Source of the DNA: Cladocopium goreaui
Lineage: Eukaryota; Sar; Dinophyceae; Suessiales; Symbiodiniaceae
Length of the DNA stretch: 64,000 nt
Direction of reading: 5' to 3'
Assembly: GCA_947184155.2 (NCBI GenBank)
Contig: CAMXCT020001512.1
Span: 1-64,000, forward strand
In this document: in pieces, positions 37,357-49,400 of the stretch
Numbering within the stretch: the first letter of the stretch is position 1
Layout of the letters: each line of letters opens with the position of its first letter
Position numbers and translations under genes: made by a program
The notes under the pieces: generated by a model
Database searches by the model: none
The model's input: the letters and a program-made list of their open reading frames with translations, nothing else
Told to the model about the DNA's origin: nothing

Positions 37357-38164
37357 ATTTGGTTTTTACCTGGTTTTTATCTCATAGCCCAGATTATTTT
37401 TAGGTTTACCAGGTTAGTGAATTATTATTGCAATTTGCCCAGATATATAGTTTACCATATAAATATATATATATATTACTAATGATTGTTTACCATATCT
37501 TGGTTAGGGGTTATCAATTGGCCCGCCGTTGGCCCGTGCCAGGCGGTCATCTCAGGTGGAAGTTGGGGAGCCGTTCCGAGGGGAAGGAAAGCTGCGAGGA
37601 AAAACCAAGGAACATGTAGAAAACTAAGGACTAAGGAAGAAAATTAAGGAACACCTGGAAAACCTGGAACAAGAACCAAGGAAAACCTGAGCAAAAACCA
37701 AGAACAAACGGTATGTTTAATGATTTTAACATATTTTAACTATTAAATAACTGACTTTAAGTAACAACATATAGTGACCATCAACGAAAAATAGGGATTT
37801 AACCAACAAACACAGCGGTGTAATATGGGAGTTAATGGGGGTATGATATATATAAGCAGAATCGGGAATATCTGAATTAGATTTGACAAATAATTTCAAA
37901 TGAATAGAGACAACCGGGTTCTAAATTCCAAATCTTGGGTTGAACATAGACCAGGCTTACTTTTCAAAATCATCTCACTAAGATGTTGGGTATTTATAAA
38001 GGGGATATATGTCACCAAGGTTTTTTCACCAACTATATTGAGATGTTTTGTGCGAAATATTTTGTTTGACTGGGGTGATAGGTATCATAAGTAACAATGA
38101 TCAACTTGTAGTGTAAAGATATTCAATGTGTCCAATGTGATAAAATGGTTGTTTGTATGACTTA
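37357..38164. other. Non-coding AT-rich DNA
   Basis: Bases 37505-37620 are GC-richer and hold AAACCAAGGAAC-type near-repeats to 37700. No gene is supported. Confidence 0.3.
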
Positions 38165-38255
38165 CACTCTGGTAAATACCAACAGTTCGCTATTGAAGCC
38201 ATGGCCCATTTAGATCGTTGGTATTTACCTATTAAAAATGGTGATTTTTTTCACA
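38165..38255. mobile_element. F1 truncated copy
   Basis: The left end CACTCTGGTAAATACC and both arms (CAGTTCGCTATTGAAG, TTAAAAATGGTGATTTTT) are present, but the right TIR is missing. Confidence 0.45.
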
Positions 38256-39102
38256 GCAAAAACCCACGAGTTGGAGGATTCAGAATCCCTGGATGTGCAG
38301 CCGCAGGACTCCTGAGACCGAAAACCACAAATTGCGAATAGAAAATCTGCCAAGCCAAAGCAAAAAATGTCGCAAACCACCATAAACCATCCCCCAAACC
38401 ATAAATGGATGGAATTTTTATGTCATCCCTGAATGGTAGTGAACCCCGCATTATCAAATCATTATCATCCATTGTCCCCCAACAAAATTATTGGTCAACT
38501 CCACATCATATGCCTATGATACATAACTGGATGGAAATCATACCAGAGATTCCACTCGAAGTTCAACTTGTAACAGCAGATCAACAAACCGACAAACCAT
38601 TGATTCATTTAAAAGCTCTAGTCCTGTGTCCAACCATAATATCACACAATGACACATGTTTTTTCGGATTTGAAGAATTGTGTACCCCTAAAATTGGCGA
38701 AATTTGGCCCTAAATAAAATATACCCCATCAAATAATACACAGCCTAAAATGGGGATATAACATGATATAACCCAAAAAATAACTGTATTTGATGGCCTT
38801 TTTTGGGGCAACAATCTCATTTTGGCACATCGACAATCATCGACACCCTAAATGTTCTTCGCAGCGCGCCAGCTGCGGAGGTTCGCAGGTGATGATCCGT
38901 GAACCTCCAGAAGAGGAGATCAACCACCGCTGAGTCGTCGATGGTTGATGCGAAGAAAGTGTTTTTTTTAAGGGGAATCAATGGGAATATCATGTTTTTT
39001 TCCATGAAGATTTTCCGAGTCGATGATTTTCGGAGGACTTTCCCTTTTTGGGCAATCCACTACGACTGGAGATTCCGTCTTTTTGGCAATATATGTTATA
39101 TA
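38256..39102. other. Non-coding DNA with one exon-like patch
   Basis: At 38820-38965 a GC-richer patch is open on both strands (minus strand reads TIDDSAVVDLLFWRFTDHHL). Neither strand has decisive splice sites. Otherwise no feature. Confidence 0.3.
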
Positions 39103-39204
39103 CCCTCCGGTAGACTGCTACATAGCTATTGAAAATGGCCATTTATAGTCGATTTTCCCATTAAACATGGTGATTTTCCATAGCTTTGTTAGTTTACCAG
39201 AGGG
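39103..39204. mobile_element. F1 element copy
   Basis: It runs CCCTCCGGTAGACTG ... TTAGTTTACCAGAGGG with TA on both sides (39101-39102, 39205-39206). Confidence 0.75.
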
Positions 39205-41032
39205 TATGTATATATATATATATTTTTTTTGGGGGGGGGTCCCTTTTCGCAAATCCAAGATGACGTGAGTGGTTGCACTTTGCAAACTATCCAGGTGAGG
39301 TGGGATTTCCCCATCATCAACAGATATGGAAAGATAATGAAAGATATCCAATGGGTCAACACCATTCAAAACCTATGACATGACATGAGCTGCGAGAAAA
39401 AAAACGGCAGTGGCAGCCCATTTATACCAGCTATTTTGATGTGAACGCAAGGGCTGCAGGGTTTACCAAAATGGCTTCCATAGCAACGTGTTAAATCACT
39501 TTAAAGGGTAATTGTAAGATTAATCATCGACATGAGGATATTCATATATATATATATACATATTAATGATGGATTGGGAATTGATATCTGATGAGATGAG
39601 AACATCTACTCTCATATTTTCCTATATTTGTACTATATTTTTCCATCGTTTCCTTTATTTTCCAGCCACAGCCCATGTTTTTTTCCCAGCTGTCGTCAGC
39701 CATTGGGAATGTCCACCTCCAACATCGATGAAATGGTTGGAGTTGGGCGGCAAACATGTTGGAGCCAAAAACACGGAGACTTCTTTAACTAAATTATTTT
39801 TGGAGGTAACAAATTTAGGAATACCCTACAAATTTAAGAGATTAATATATAACTAAATTTGGAGTTTAAAAAAACATAGGGTCAATAATCGTTAATATTT
39901 GTTATTGAACATAGGGTAAACAATCTGACTGCAAATCACCGTTTTTGATGTCCCAAATCGCAATCTGTTCAATAACCATGGTAACCATAGGGTATCTTTT
40001 GCCAAAAATAGCTGCAAACATCTGCACTTCGATGTGGAAAAACCATTGATCATTTTTGGAACCGGCTTCCCCATGGGTCCACATCTTTCTGGTTCACAAG
40101 GTCGCTTGTCGAATTCAGCTCTTGAGAGGTGTCTGTCCGGAAAATCATGTGATATGAGAAATATATCCAGAAATGGGGGTTTCCGAAGTCAGTTTGGGGT
40201 ACCCATAGTCATCACCCATTGTTGTGGCTGGGATAACTTCCATGAACCATCCAGCGATAAAGGGGTAGGTACGGTACCTCCATCTATGGAAACTCCAATT
40301 TCCCATGCCGCGATGGAGGTGCCCCTACCACATCCCCAGTGACCCATTTCTTGATGCATTCCCTTGATCAATGGGAGATCTTCAGGATCCTAAAATGGAG
40401 GTACGTTAGTACCATAGGTACGTTAGTACCATATTTTTGGCCATATTTTGTGGGGATATTCCCTGAAATTTAGGCCTAAAAAATAGGCCTTATATATGGT
40501 AGGTACCTCCAATTTAGGTTCCTAAAATGGCCATTGACTTGATGTTTTTCCATGATGTTTAGTCCCGATGTTGCAAAAAAAGGACGGGTACTTGTAGTAA
40601 ATTCTTCCATGCACATTCACTACTTGAGCATGCTTGGAATCTACCATGTTTGAGGGTACAAATATGGTTCATATTAGATTGGAATCTGTATTTGCGATCA
40701 AGTATGGTACAAATCTACCTTCTTTGGTATCAAGTATGGTACAGATTCCAATAATTTGCTGGTGATTTGTACCATCCAAGTACCCATGGGGAAACCTTGG
40801 GCACAGGCTCCAACAACTAGTGGCGCCCGGATGATGATTTCATTTTGATGGGGTTTTCCCCCTCAGGTTTCCCAGCCTTTTAGAAATCCATTTGGCTATT
40901 GGTCAAAACCCTGTTACACCTAGTGAACCCCAAAATAGCTGGGATTTATGGATGTTCATCCCACTAAAAATGGTATTTTCATAGGTAACTTGACCCACCC
41001 CCATTTAAAAGAAATGGTCACCATCGTTGCAG
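39205..41032. other. Non-coding AT-rich DNA
   Basis: A TA run followed by T and G homopolymers at 39208-39240, repeats of GGTACGTTAGTACCAT at 40400-40432, and repeats of AAGTATGGTACA type at 40700-40745. No gene is supported. Confidence 0.35.
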
Positions 41033-41104
41033 GATGCTCCGATCTCGGTGCCGTCTTCTTTGAAGCTGCCGCAGCTCGGAATTGACATTTTTCGACCCAA
41101 ATCC
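41033..41104 (+). CDS. Candidate internal host exon
   Basis: Seventy-two bases lie between a good acceptor (ATCGTTGCAG) and a consensus donor (TCC|GTGAGT). They read in one phase as DAPISVPSSLKLPQLGIDIF then RPKS, 24 whole codons. It is followed by an F1 element within the presumed intron and by another candidate exon at 41239. No family is recognised. Confidence 0.4.
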
Positions 41105-41127
41105 GTGAGTTGGGATTTGGAAGATTA

Positions 41128-41235
41128 CCCGGCCTGGTAAACATACAAAAAGCTATTGAAAATGGCCATTGAAATAGTGGAATTACCCATTGAAAATGGT
41201 GATTTTCCATTGTTTTGTAAACGTTTACCAGAGGG
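41128..41235. mobile_element. F1 element copy inside a presumed intron
   Basis: It runs CCCGGCCTGGTAAACATAC ... CGTTTACCAGAGGG with TA on both sides (41126-41127, 41236-41237). It fills most of the 134 bases between the donor at 41105 and a possible acceptor TAG at 41236-41238. Confidence 0.7.
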
Positions 41236-41238
41236 TAG

Positions 41239-41340
41239 TTTCTGCAATTTTTGGAGAAGCAGAACGAATATATCAATATGTCAACGCAGATGAGGGAAAT
41301 GGAACAGGTTGCTGCGACACAACCAGAGATTTGGTGGTAA
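41239..41340 (+). CDS. Candidate terminal host exon
   Basis: Starting after GAGGGTAG it reads FLQFLEKQNEYINMSTQMRE then MEQVAATQPEIWW and a stop, 34 codons in the same phase as the 41033 exon, with a coiled-coil look. A second frame over the same bases is open to 41402, so the reading is uncertain. Confidence 0.3.
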   Translation, partial: FLQFLEKQNEYINMSTQMREMEQVAATQPEIWW

Positions 41341-41831
41341 CGAACGTGCCCACAGAATATGGTGGTAAGAGGCAGCGTTGCGCCGCCGAACTTGAAAACT
41401 GAGAAGAATATGGGTTGAACTGTTGAACCATCAATAATAAAGCATCTATATAGAGATTTAGACGAAAAAAACAAATGCTGGGGGTACTTTTGACCATGGA
41501 ATGGTAGTTGGGGAAATAGATTGGTGAAGATACGCAGCTGGTTTATGTCATGGAACATCCAAAAACTGGATGATGAAATGGGGTCGCACTATAGGAAACC
41601 TCCATATTTTCCATGTGATTATGTGGATTATGTATGGAATCCATGTATGGAATCGTTGGTAACCGGTAACCCATTGAATATGGATTTAGGACTGGTTGCT
41701 GGTTTCAACATAGCACTGAACTGAAACTCATCCCGGAATCCGTTCTAGATTAGACTTCAGTCTTGTACATGTTCTTTTTTGTGAAGACTTTTCGGCTACA
41801 CTCGCCGTGGTGAGTGTGTAATTTTTGATGA

Positions 41832-43589
41832 ATGTCCGGTGCACAATATGGCTACGTGGATCCATCTATTGACAAAGCTGCAGCAGATGAAACTGATGAG
41901 GTGGAGCTTGAGGTTGTGTGCTTGACCGGAGAAGGACTGAAATTGAGCGTCAATCGCTCCATGCTTGGGTCTGACCTGCGCAGGTTGGTGTCAGAGAAGC
42001 TTCCATGGAAGCCAGGCGCAAAGCTCGTCGTGCATCATGTGAATGGAAGTCTGACGCTGGATCAAAACTTGCGAGAGCAAGGGATTGTTGGAAAATCTGC
42101 AACGGTGTCCTGCACTTACATACCAACTAATGTGTATACAGCCTGGCGTTATGCCTGTGATCTCCCAAATTGTGAGCGAGAGTTTGCGCTGGAAGGTGTT
42201 ACACATCTTGAAGGAGCACCTCATGGAGAATATCATCTCCTTAGGAGCCTTAGAAGCATCACTTTTGACCACAATTTCAATCAAAGCCTGGAGCGGGTGA
42301 CCTTGCCATCAAGTCTTCAAAGCTTGAGTTTTGGCGACAGTTTCGACCAAAGCCTGGATCGGGTGACCTTGCCATCAAGTCTTCAAAGCTTGAGTTTTGG
42401 CCACTGTTTCAACCAAAGCCTGGATCGGGTGACCTTGCCATCAAGTCTTCAAAGCTTGAGTTTTGGCGACTGTTTCCATCGAAGCCTGGAGCGGGTGACC
42501 TTGCCGTCAAGTCTTCAAAGCTTGAGTTTTGGCCTGAAATTCAACCAAAGCCTGGAGCGGGTGACCTTGCCATCAAGTCTTCAAAGCTTGAGTCTTGGCG
42601 ACTGTTTCAACCAAAGCCTGGAGCGGGTGACCTTGCCGTCAAGTCTTCTAAGCTTGAGTTTTGGCTTCTGTTTCGACCTAAGCCTGGAGCGAGTGACCTT
42701 GCCATCATGTCTTCAAAGTCTTCAAACCTCGAGTTTTGGCGACAGTTTCGACCAAAGCCTGGAGCGGGTGACCTTGCCATCAAGTCTTCAAAGCTTGAGT
42801 TTTGGCGACGGTTTCGACCAAAGCCTGGAGCGAGTGACCTTTCCACTGAGGCTTCAAAGCTTGAGTTTTGGTCGAAAATTCAACCAAAGCCTGGAGCGGG
42901 TGACCTTGCCATCAAGTCTTCAAAGCTTGAGTTTTGGCGACTGTTTCAACCAAAGCCTGGAGCGGGTGACCTTGCCATCAAGTCTTCAAAGCTTGAGTTT
43001 TGGTTTCTGTTTCAGCCAAAGCCTGGAGCGGGTGACCTTGCCATCAAGTCTTCAAAGCTTGAGTTTTGGCGACTGTTTCAACCAAAGCCTGGAGCGGGTG
43101 ACCTTGCCATCAAGTCTTCAAAGCTTGAGTTTTGGCGACTGTTTCCAGCGAAGCCTGGAGCGGGTGACCTTATCATCGAGGCTTCAAAGCTTGAGTTTTG
43201 GGTCTGGTTTTGACCAAAGCCTGGAGCGGGTGACCTTGCCGTCAAGTCTTCAAAGCTTGAGTTTTGGCCAGGAGTTCAACCAAAGCCTGGAGCGGGTGAC
43301 CTTGCCATCAAGTCTTCAAAGCTTGAGTTTTGGCCACTGTTTCAACCAAAGCCTGGAGCGGGTGACCTTGCCATCAAGTCTTCAAAGCTTGAGTTTTGGC
43401 CAGGAGTTCAACCAAAGCCTGGAGCGAGTGACCTTTCCACTGAGGCTTCAAAGCTTGAGTTTTGGCCGGAAATTCAACCAAAGCCTGGAGCGGGTGACCT
43501 TGCCATCGGGTCTTCAAAGGTTTGGCGCTTTCAATGGTGGTGAGACTTCTTCACGTCTGGTCTATGTGAGTTCCGCAGTTTTTTCTTAG
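41832..43589 (+). CDS. FNIP-repeat protein with ubiquitin-like N-terminal region
   Basis: An intronless 585-residue protein from the ATG at 41832. Residues about 14-95 look like a beta-grasp/ubiquitin-like head (VELEVVCLTGEGLKLSV, then LTLDQNLREQGIVGKSATVS). From about residue 150 there are 19 units around SLERVTLPSSLQSLSFG followed by a variable CFNQ/SFDQ/EFNQ junction. This matches the 22-residue FNIP leucine-rich repeat pattern of amoebae and large DNA viruses, and forms a probable solenoid for protein binding. One unit carries an insertion (QSLQTSSFG). A two-unit block with VTFPLRLQSLSFGRKFNQ occurs twice, which indicates internal duplication. There is no signal peptide or membrane segment, so it is probably cytosolic. 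No partner is known; related genes are, to my knowledge, numerous in dinoflagellates. Confidence 0.8.
   Translation: MSGAQYGYVDPSIDKAAADETDEVELEVVCLTGEGLKLSVNRSMLGSDLRRLVSEKLPWKPGAKLVVHHVNGSLTLDQNLREQGIVGKSATVSCTYIPTNVYTAWRYACDLPNCEREFALEGVTHLEGAPHGEYHLLRSLRSITFDHNFNQSLERVTLPSSLQSLSFGDSFDQSLDRVTLPSSLQSLSFGHCFNQSLDRVTLPSSLQSLSFGDCFHRSLERVTLPSSLQSLSFGLKFNQSLERVTLPSSLQSLSLGDCFNQSLERVTLPSSLLSLSFGFCFDLSLERVTLPSCLQSLQTSSFGDSFDQSLERVTLPSSLQSLSFGDGFDQSLERVTFPLRLQSLSFGRKFNQSLERVTLPSSLQSLSFGDCFNQSLERVTLPSSLQSLSFGFCFSQSLERVTLPSSLQSLSFGDCFNQSLERVTLPSSLQSLSFGDCFQRSLERVTLSSRLQSLSFGSGFDQSLERVTLPSSLQSLSFGQEFNQSLERVTLPSSLQSLSFGHCFNQSLERVTLPSSLQSLSFGQEFNQSLERVTFPLRLQSLSFGRKFNQSLERVTLPSGLQRFGAFNGGETSSRLVYVSSAVFS
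42280..43530 (+). repeat. 66-bp coding tandem array (19 units)
   Basis: Units of 66 bp built on GTGACCTTGCCATCAAGTCT and CTTCAAAGCTTGAGTTTTGG. Because 66 is a multiple of three, other frames are also open over long stretches. Units differ mostly in the variable junction. Confidence 0.93.
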
Positions 43590-44757
43590 TTTCGTTTCAT
43601 AGGTTCCCTGATATCGGAGCAAAAGCGGTCTCTTGTGTTCCCTAGGGCCCTAGGGCATTCTAGTGGGTAAACCCTGGCCGGGGCGTTTCATCACTTTGTT
43701 TTTATTGCATTTTGATGGGAACCAAGCAGCTAAATATCAAGCTTTTTGGAGATTATCTAAGGTTTAGCCGTTTAGCCATGACATTATGGCCCTGAATCAA
43801 TATCTAAGCCGAGCTTTATTTGACATCGCAAGACGTCAACATTCACCGCAAATACGGCCGTAGGTGTGTTGCTTTGGTACCATTTACCAATATTTAACCC
43901 AACAAAGTCACATTGAGAATCCTGATTGGAACACCAAGTTTGACTATGCATTTTCGGCATGATGTCAACCCAGGATCAATAACCTCTGACCCTTAATTGG
44001 AAGAGTTACCTCCAAACAAATCGATAAATTATGATTAAGGCTGGTAGCGAGGAGCTTAGCACAAAATCTAATCTTTTGCAATGATGGTATTTATTCCCAG
44101 GTATAAACCTCTAGTGGGATTTTCCAGCCACGGGCAGGTATACTTTAACAGTTTGCTATCGAAAACCACCATGGTTTGATGTTTAATAGGTAATTCATCG
44201 TAAATAATTTTCCGTAGCAAAGTGTCAAATTGCCAGAGGGCTCCAGTTTACTCCAGGAAGCTAGTGGTTCACCCAGAAGAAATAAACCCTTGATGAAAAT
44301 AGGGTTTTCTCGCAAGCCCCAAAAGATAGGACACGTAATTTATAATAACAATTTCGCATCCGGAACGAATTCCTAGCGTTCATTCTGGGGGCACCATACC
44401 CCAAATCTTCATGATAAATGATTACGAAAGTTGCAACCCCCCCTTTTCTGTAAATTTTATAAACTTGGTGGGTTGAAACCTCCATGATCCCCATAATTCT
44501 TCATGGTGGTGAAAATATCATGGGTTCATATATTATTAGCTAACTATGTAACAATGATTCTTTTTTATGGTTGGGTTCAATCCCTTTATTTTCAGCAAAT
44601 CCCAATCTTGGGAGCTGAACAATGATCAACTTGAACACATTCATAGCATAGCAGAGTAATCCCCCAAAAAGATGCAAACAAGTCATATTTATCACAGTAT
44701 TTCAAGGTCGTTTTTTTCCTTCCATGTTTCTATATCTTTTTTGGGGTTGTCAAATTA
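43590..44757. other. Non-coding DNA with a decayed F1 copy
   Basis: The region after the FNIP stop is moderately GC-rich to about 43690, then AT-rich. Bases 44139-44240 resemble an old F1 copy (TTTAACAGTTTGCTATCG ... AATTGCCAGAGGG). No gene is supported. Confidence 0.35.
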
Positions 44758-44857
44758 CCCTCTGGTAATTTAACATAGCTATTGAAAATGACCATTTATA
44801 GTGGGTTTTCCCATTGAAAATGGTGATTTTCCATAGTTATGTTAGTTTACCAGAGGG
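44758..44857. mobile_element. F1 element copy
   Basis: It runs CCCTCTGGTAATTTAACAT ... TTAGTTTACCAGAGGG with TA on both sides. Confidence 0.75.
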
Positions 44858-45412
44858 TAAACAGTCTATTTATTGGACACTCATATCCCTACTTAATCTC
44901 CATCGATTGCCGTTGCGCCAGCTCAGGATCCAGAACAAGAGTTTCTTGGAGATGAATGTGGTGGCACTAGGATGCAACTAGGTTTTTTTCAAACCAAAAC
45001 ATGAAGATAGTGACTAGTGGTTGTAAACCACAACATGTTCATAAAACATATATAACTAACATGAGGATATAAACCAAAACATGAGGATAATATATGAATT
45101 TTACTTCAATAGATAGTGGTTCTGGATTATCGAGATATTTTGTGGGAATACACAAGTGGGAAAATGGCTGTGGATGTGATAAATTTGCTGGATCAACCAA
45201 GTGGATAGTTTAGTACAACTCAATCTCTTGCAATAAAGCTGGCTGAACTTAAACCGATGTCACGTCTCGACGTCATCATCGAAAATCGGCTTAGCAGAGG
45301 GGCATCATTCCCAAAAGCTTGAATTTTCAGGTTGGTGAATTACGCTCCACATGATGCCGGAGAAACAATGAGATATTTGGCTTGTAATTAATGGGGATTT
45401 ATATATATATAT
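44858..45412. other. Non-coding DNA
   Basis: An exon-like patch at 44900-44975 (plus strand reads LNLHRLPLRQLRIQNKSFLE after a pyrimidine-poor tract) is too short to call. A TA run ends at the left LTR of element C. Confidence 0.3.
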
Positions 45413-45597
45413 ATCTAAATTGGAAGCAGGCCAAGTATGAACCTCCTGGTTCCTTCCCACCGGCCTCCAGGCCAAAACGAAAGGACACTTTCACTCCATC
45501 GCTCGTGAGTCCGAAAAGGTTCCTATCAATTGGGATTGATCCGATATGTATACGGATGCAACGACCTTGGCTGACATGGATGCTGTGGCAACAACAT
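45413..45597 (-). repeat. 3' LTR of element C
   Basis: Matches 52778-52962. On the minus strand it starts TGTTGTTGCCACAGC; the other end (TTTAGAT) lacks the usual CA. Confidence 0.85.
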
Positions 45598-45748
45598 TGG
45601 TACTATCTACAAAAACAAAAAGGGACCTCAGGTGCTCCCACCTGGTAATATGCCCATCCGTGGCAAAGGAAAACTCAGGAAAAACGAAATAAGCTATTGT
45701 GTTGCCGCATCCTCTGTACTTCAGCTGCATCCAAAACTAGGCTGCATC

Positions 45749-46330
45749 TCATTTGAAAATTCGCACTACCCCGGTGCCAGGGACCATTGGAAGCTGATTC
45801 TCCTGAGAGCACTCATCAGTGCGGACGCAGAGATACAAGCCTAAATCTAAAAGGTGACCCTTGGCGGAATCTACTTGATTCATCACCCAGCGAACGTATG
45901 TGCGCTTCTCTTCTTCGATCAAGCGGCTGGCAAACAACTCCTCGTAGGACATGCCAGGCGTGCCACGCTTGTTCATGTACTTGCCAAACTGAATCACTGA
46001 GCGCCCCCAACCTTCCACATCACTCACCCCTGCTGGTAAGAAGATTGCCTTACCATGGGGAGTGCGGCCCAGCAAGGCTGGTGATGCCAACGGCTCTGTG
46101 GATCCAGGGATTGTGCAGTACGGGCGCTTGCTTGACTCGCCCTCATCACTCACTGGATTGAGACGTTTGGAGGCATCATTCATTGCCCCCCCGTGATTCA
46201 TTGACTCCACTACTGAGAAGCTGCCCGGCGTGGAAGGTTCGCCACTTTCTTCTGAGAGGGCTGCACGGCTCAGAAGGTCTTGCAACAAGGCCTTCTCTGC
46301 TGACGACAACGGCTGGAGATGTTGGCTCAT
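45749..46330 (-). CDS. Element C extra ORF between pol and 3' LTR
   Basis: A 193-residue ORF starting MSQHLQPLSSAEKALLQDLL, in the place where some LTR elements carry an accessory or env-like gene. The N-terminal third is Ser/Glu-rich. The C-terminal half contains a compact-looking domain (GKAIFLPAGVSDVEGWGRSV, YEELFASRLIEEEKRTYVRW) with no membrane segment or signal peptide. I do not recognise a family. A standalone ATG lies 162 bases after the pol stop, so a spliced or reinitiated message would be needed. Confidence 0.55.
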   Translation of the reverse strand: MSQHLQPLSSAEKALLQDLLSRAALSEESGEPSTPGSFSVVESMNHGGAMNDASKRLNPVSDEGESSKRPYCTIPGSTEPLASPALLGRTPHGKAIFLPAGVSDVEGWGRSVIQFGKYMNKRGTPGMSYEELFASRLIEEEKRTYVRWVMNQVDSAKGHLLDLGLYLCVRTDECSQENQLPMVPGTGVVRIFK

Positions 46331-46492
46331 GACGGCGACCTACAAGGGTTGTGTAGGAGTCAGGGCACTTCCACCTTTGAACCAAGGATCTGGGCAAAAC
46401 TGCGGCTGAAAGCAAAACTGCCGGATTAATTAATCCTATACATCCAAAATTGCTTGGTGTTTGCACTAACATGTTTCATGCAAGTGGAACGC

Positions 46493-49400
46493 TCACTTGG
46501 CGGAGTTTGACTTGGTGCGCAACCTTCGTTGTCTTTCTTCTGACTGAAGTTTCAATACTGATTCTTCTGAACTTATTTGATATCGGTTGTTTCTGATACA
46601 AGCTCGAAGCAAATCAGTCGGATCACCAGCGCTTTTGGTCAGAGAATCTGCTAGCATTCTGTTCGTCGGTACCCATCTAATCGATGCCAACAACCGGCCC
46701 AAGCTCTGTCGAAGGATTACGATGTCAATAGATGTTCGACGGTCTTCCACCGCAGTAGGAGAAGAGACTGCAATCAGGTGATCATAAAGTGATTTACAAT
46801 CGGTAACTACCACTGGGGGACGTTGTTGAAGATGTTGAACATATTCTCTCACATCAGGGATTCCTTCGATGGCTTCCGCTAACAACAGTGATGTCCACTC
46901 CAACGTTCCCGTGGCTGCTACCATAGATTGAGCCTCTGCTGCTAATGTTGACCCCACTGCTCGGTGAAGACGAAAGGATTTCCACACGGCTGGAGTCCAG
47001 GTCGTTTCAACACCTTTGTCCAAAGCGTCAGTGGTGAATCCTATGATATATCCAGCCTGAGTGTGAACTCCAACATTCGCAAAAGCTGCATCGGAGTGGC
47101 AGCAAAGTCTCAGTTTATCCAATGGTATTGGTTGAAAAGTTATTTGAAGATCTGAAAATTGCTTGGCTCTTCGGATGATGTTGTTTGCTTCAAGTAAATT
47201 GTGGACAGTGGGACTGGGAAAACATTGTTGACTGAGACTGGTCTGTGCTGCTACGTCCGGTCGGCTCTGGGTGGCCAACCAGTTTAAGCTGCCATTGATG
47301 CCGCGGAGTATGCTAACTTCTTTCTGATCCAATTGTGCACGGCGATCAGACTTTCGGCTCTGAGGCAGGTGCGCTGGTCTGAGGGATTCGGAAAACGCTT
47401 TCTGAGACATGGTGATTGCACCTGTCACTGTGTCCTGGTTGTAGTGGGCTCCACAAAACTCGCCCTCATTGAGACGCCATTTTCTGTAGGGGAATCTTTG
47501 ACGGAGATATGCCAATGATTTTTGGTATTTACTCCCGGACCCTCCAGTTGCTGTATCATCAACATGTGCTCCTAACACCCCAGTAAGCTTGTTCCCTTCC
47601 CTCATCCAGTACAAGCAGTTATCATATTTACTGCGCTCAAAACCGGCTTTCAAAACTTCTTCGTTGAAGACTTTATACCAGGCTGCTGGGGCATCATTCT
47701 GTCCATAGACATTTCCTAACACCTCGATCATGCACTCCGGGTCAATTCCCGGGATGCCCCCTGGTGGGAGATTGGCATACAGGGGACGGTAACAGCTTGG
47801 TATCGGACCTGCTTCAAGGAAGGCACCCTTGATGTCACCTAACTGCAACTGCCAACGGTTTGAAGACATTAGTTGAAACATCACTGTCCGTCCCATCTGT
47901 GACAAGGTTGGCGACTGCAACTGTCCAGCACTGGCCTTGGTGGTTAGGTCAGGATCTAAATGACCCTGGAGACACCATCTGGCTTTGACTCTCCAGTGAT
48001 CTGCGTTGTTGGGGTCAGCTATACCACCGTTTTCGACTATGTCTTCTTCAGGTTTCTTGACGATGACAAACCTACTACCCATCACTCGATCCGACCTATG
48101 TTTTCTAACCCACCTTGACTCTTTGGCTGACAGCACTCGCACGGCATTCTTGTCAACCAAAGTCTGCCATTCGGACACCTTGGCCTGGTCCACTCTTGCC
48201 TGCAACATGGGTTCGTTTTTGCTGGCAGAAATCTCCTTTTGAGCTCTTTTCTGGAAATACTGATTAACAAACACTTCGATAGCATTATCTTGAGTGTTTT
48301 TGAAGGTGTTCCACAACTCATGAGATTCCTGTTGATTGCAGCATGCGGACTCTACGTAAGCTATGGCATGTTGAACCATGTCGATGTTCTCGTCAGTGCG
48401 AGAGACCTTTGGCGCTGGTTCTTCAGCTGGAATCTCTGCTGGTCTCTTGCCGGCTGCTGACATGTCTTGGTCTTCTTGTTGAACTGCGTCATCAATCAAT
48501 TGTGGCACAACTTCACGCATAACTTCGACAAAATCATCATGACGCATGGCAGCAGGACGGAACATGGTCAGTGGTCCACCTTTGGATGGAACTCGCATGC
48601 GTCGAACTGGGCCATAGCTGGACGGTGTTTCAGCAGGCTCTTTACTTAAGGCATCATCTACAGCAGGTTGGCTAGATGAGCTGGGAGCACCTGTTGATCC
48701 AGTCTTGGGTTCCTCACAAGATGGTTCTTTTGGGCCCGTCTCTGTACATCCAGGATCTGTGATCTTGGCTCGTTCGGCGGAAGTTCCTTCCGAGGCATAA
48801 GGCAACGGCAACGATTCACTGGCCGGATGCGGTGAAGCTGAGGCACTACTGACACGGTCTCGTTGAGCTACTATTTCATCCTCTTGGGGAGGATAGGCTT
48901 GTGAGAGCAAATCAAGATATTGAGAGCTACGGAAAGTCCCTCCCTCTATCATGTCTTTGATACCCAACAGCTCAGACCCTGATGTGGCAATGAGTGCTTT
49001 CTCTTCATTGGTGGCCAATCTCACATGCTCGGGTGCACAACGGATTATATGGTTTCTGTGAGCTATTATCACATTACGCCCCACTAACCCAATTACTATG
49101 CCACTACCATGCCATTTACCACCCCTTGACAAAACCCCCTGGGACCACTTCTGATCGCGCCAGTATGCTACCACTTCACCGGCTATGAACGGCTTGTCTC
49201 GCCGAGGGCGAGCTAGCAAGGCTTTGCGAAGGGTTCGATCGTCCTGAAGAGACAGGACTGCTCTTCTGGCCGCATTTCGCACTTCGTACGACTTGGCAAT
49301 GGCTTCATCCTGCAAGGATACAGTGCTGGGAACAGTGCTGACAGGTTCAGACAGTAGATCTCCTGGCAGGTCTGGGTTCTTTCCAAACACTCTTTGACTG

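Noticed and set aside
41700-41831. Spliced-leader relic upstream of the FNIP gene
   Set aside because: No segment resembling the dinoflagellate spliced leader end (TTTTGGCTCAAG) was found there or elsewhere in the window.
42707-43213. 168-codon second frame in the FNIP array
   Set aside because: A by-product of the 66-bp repeat; the FNIP frame continues through and beyond it on both sides.
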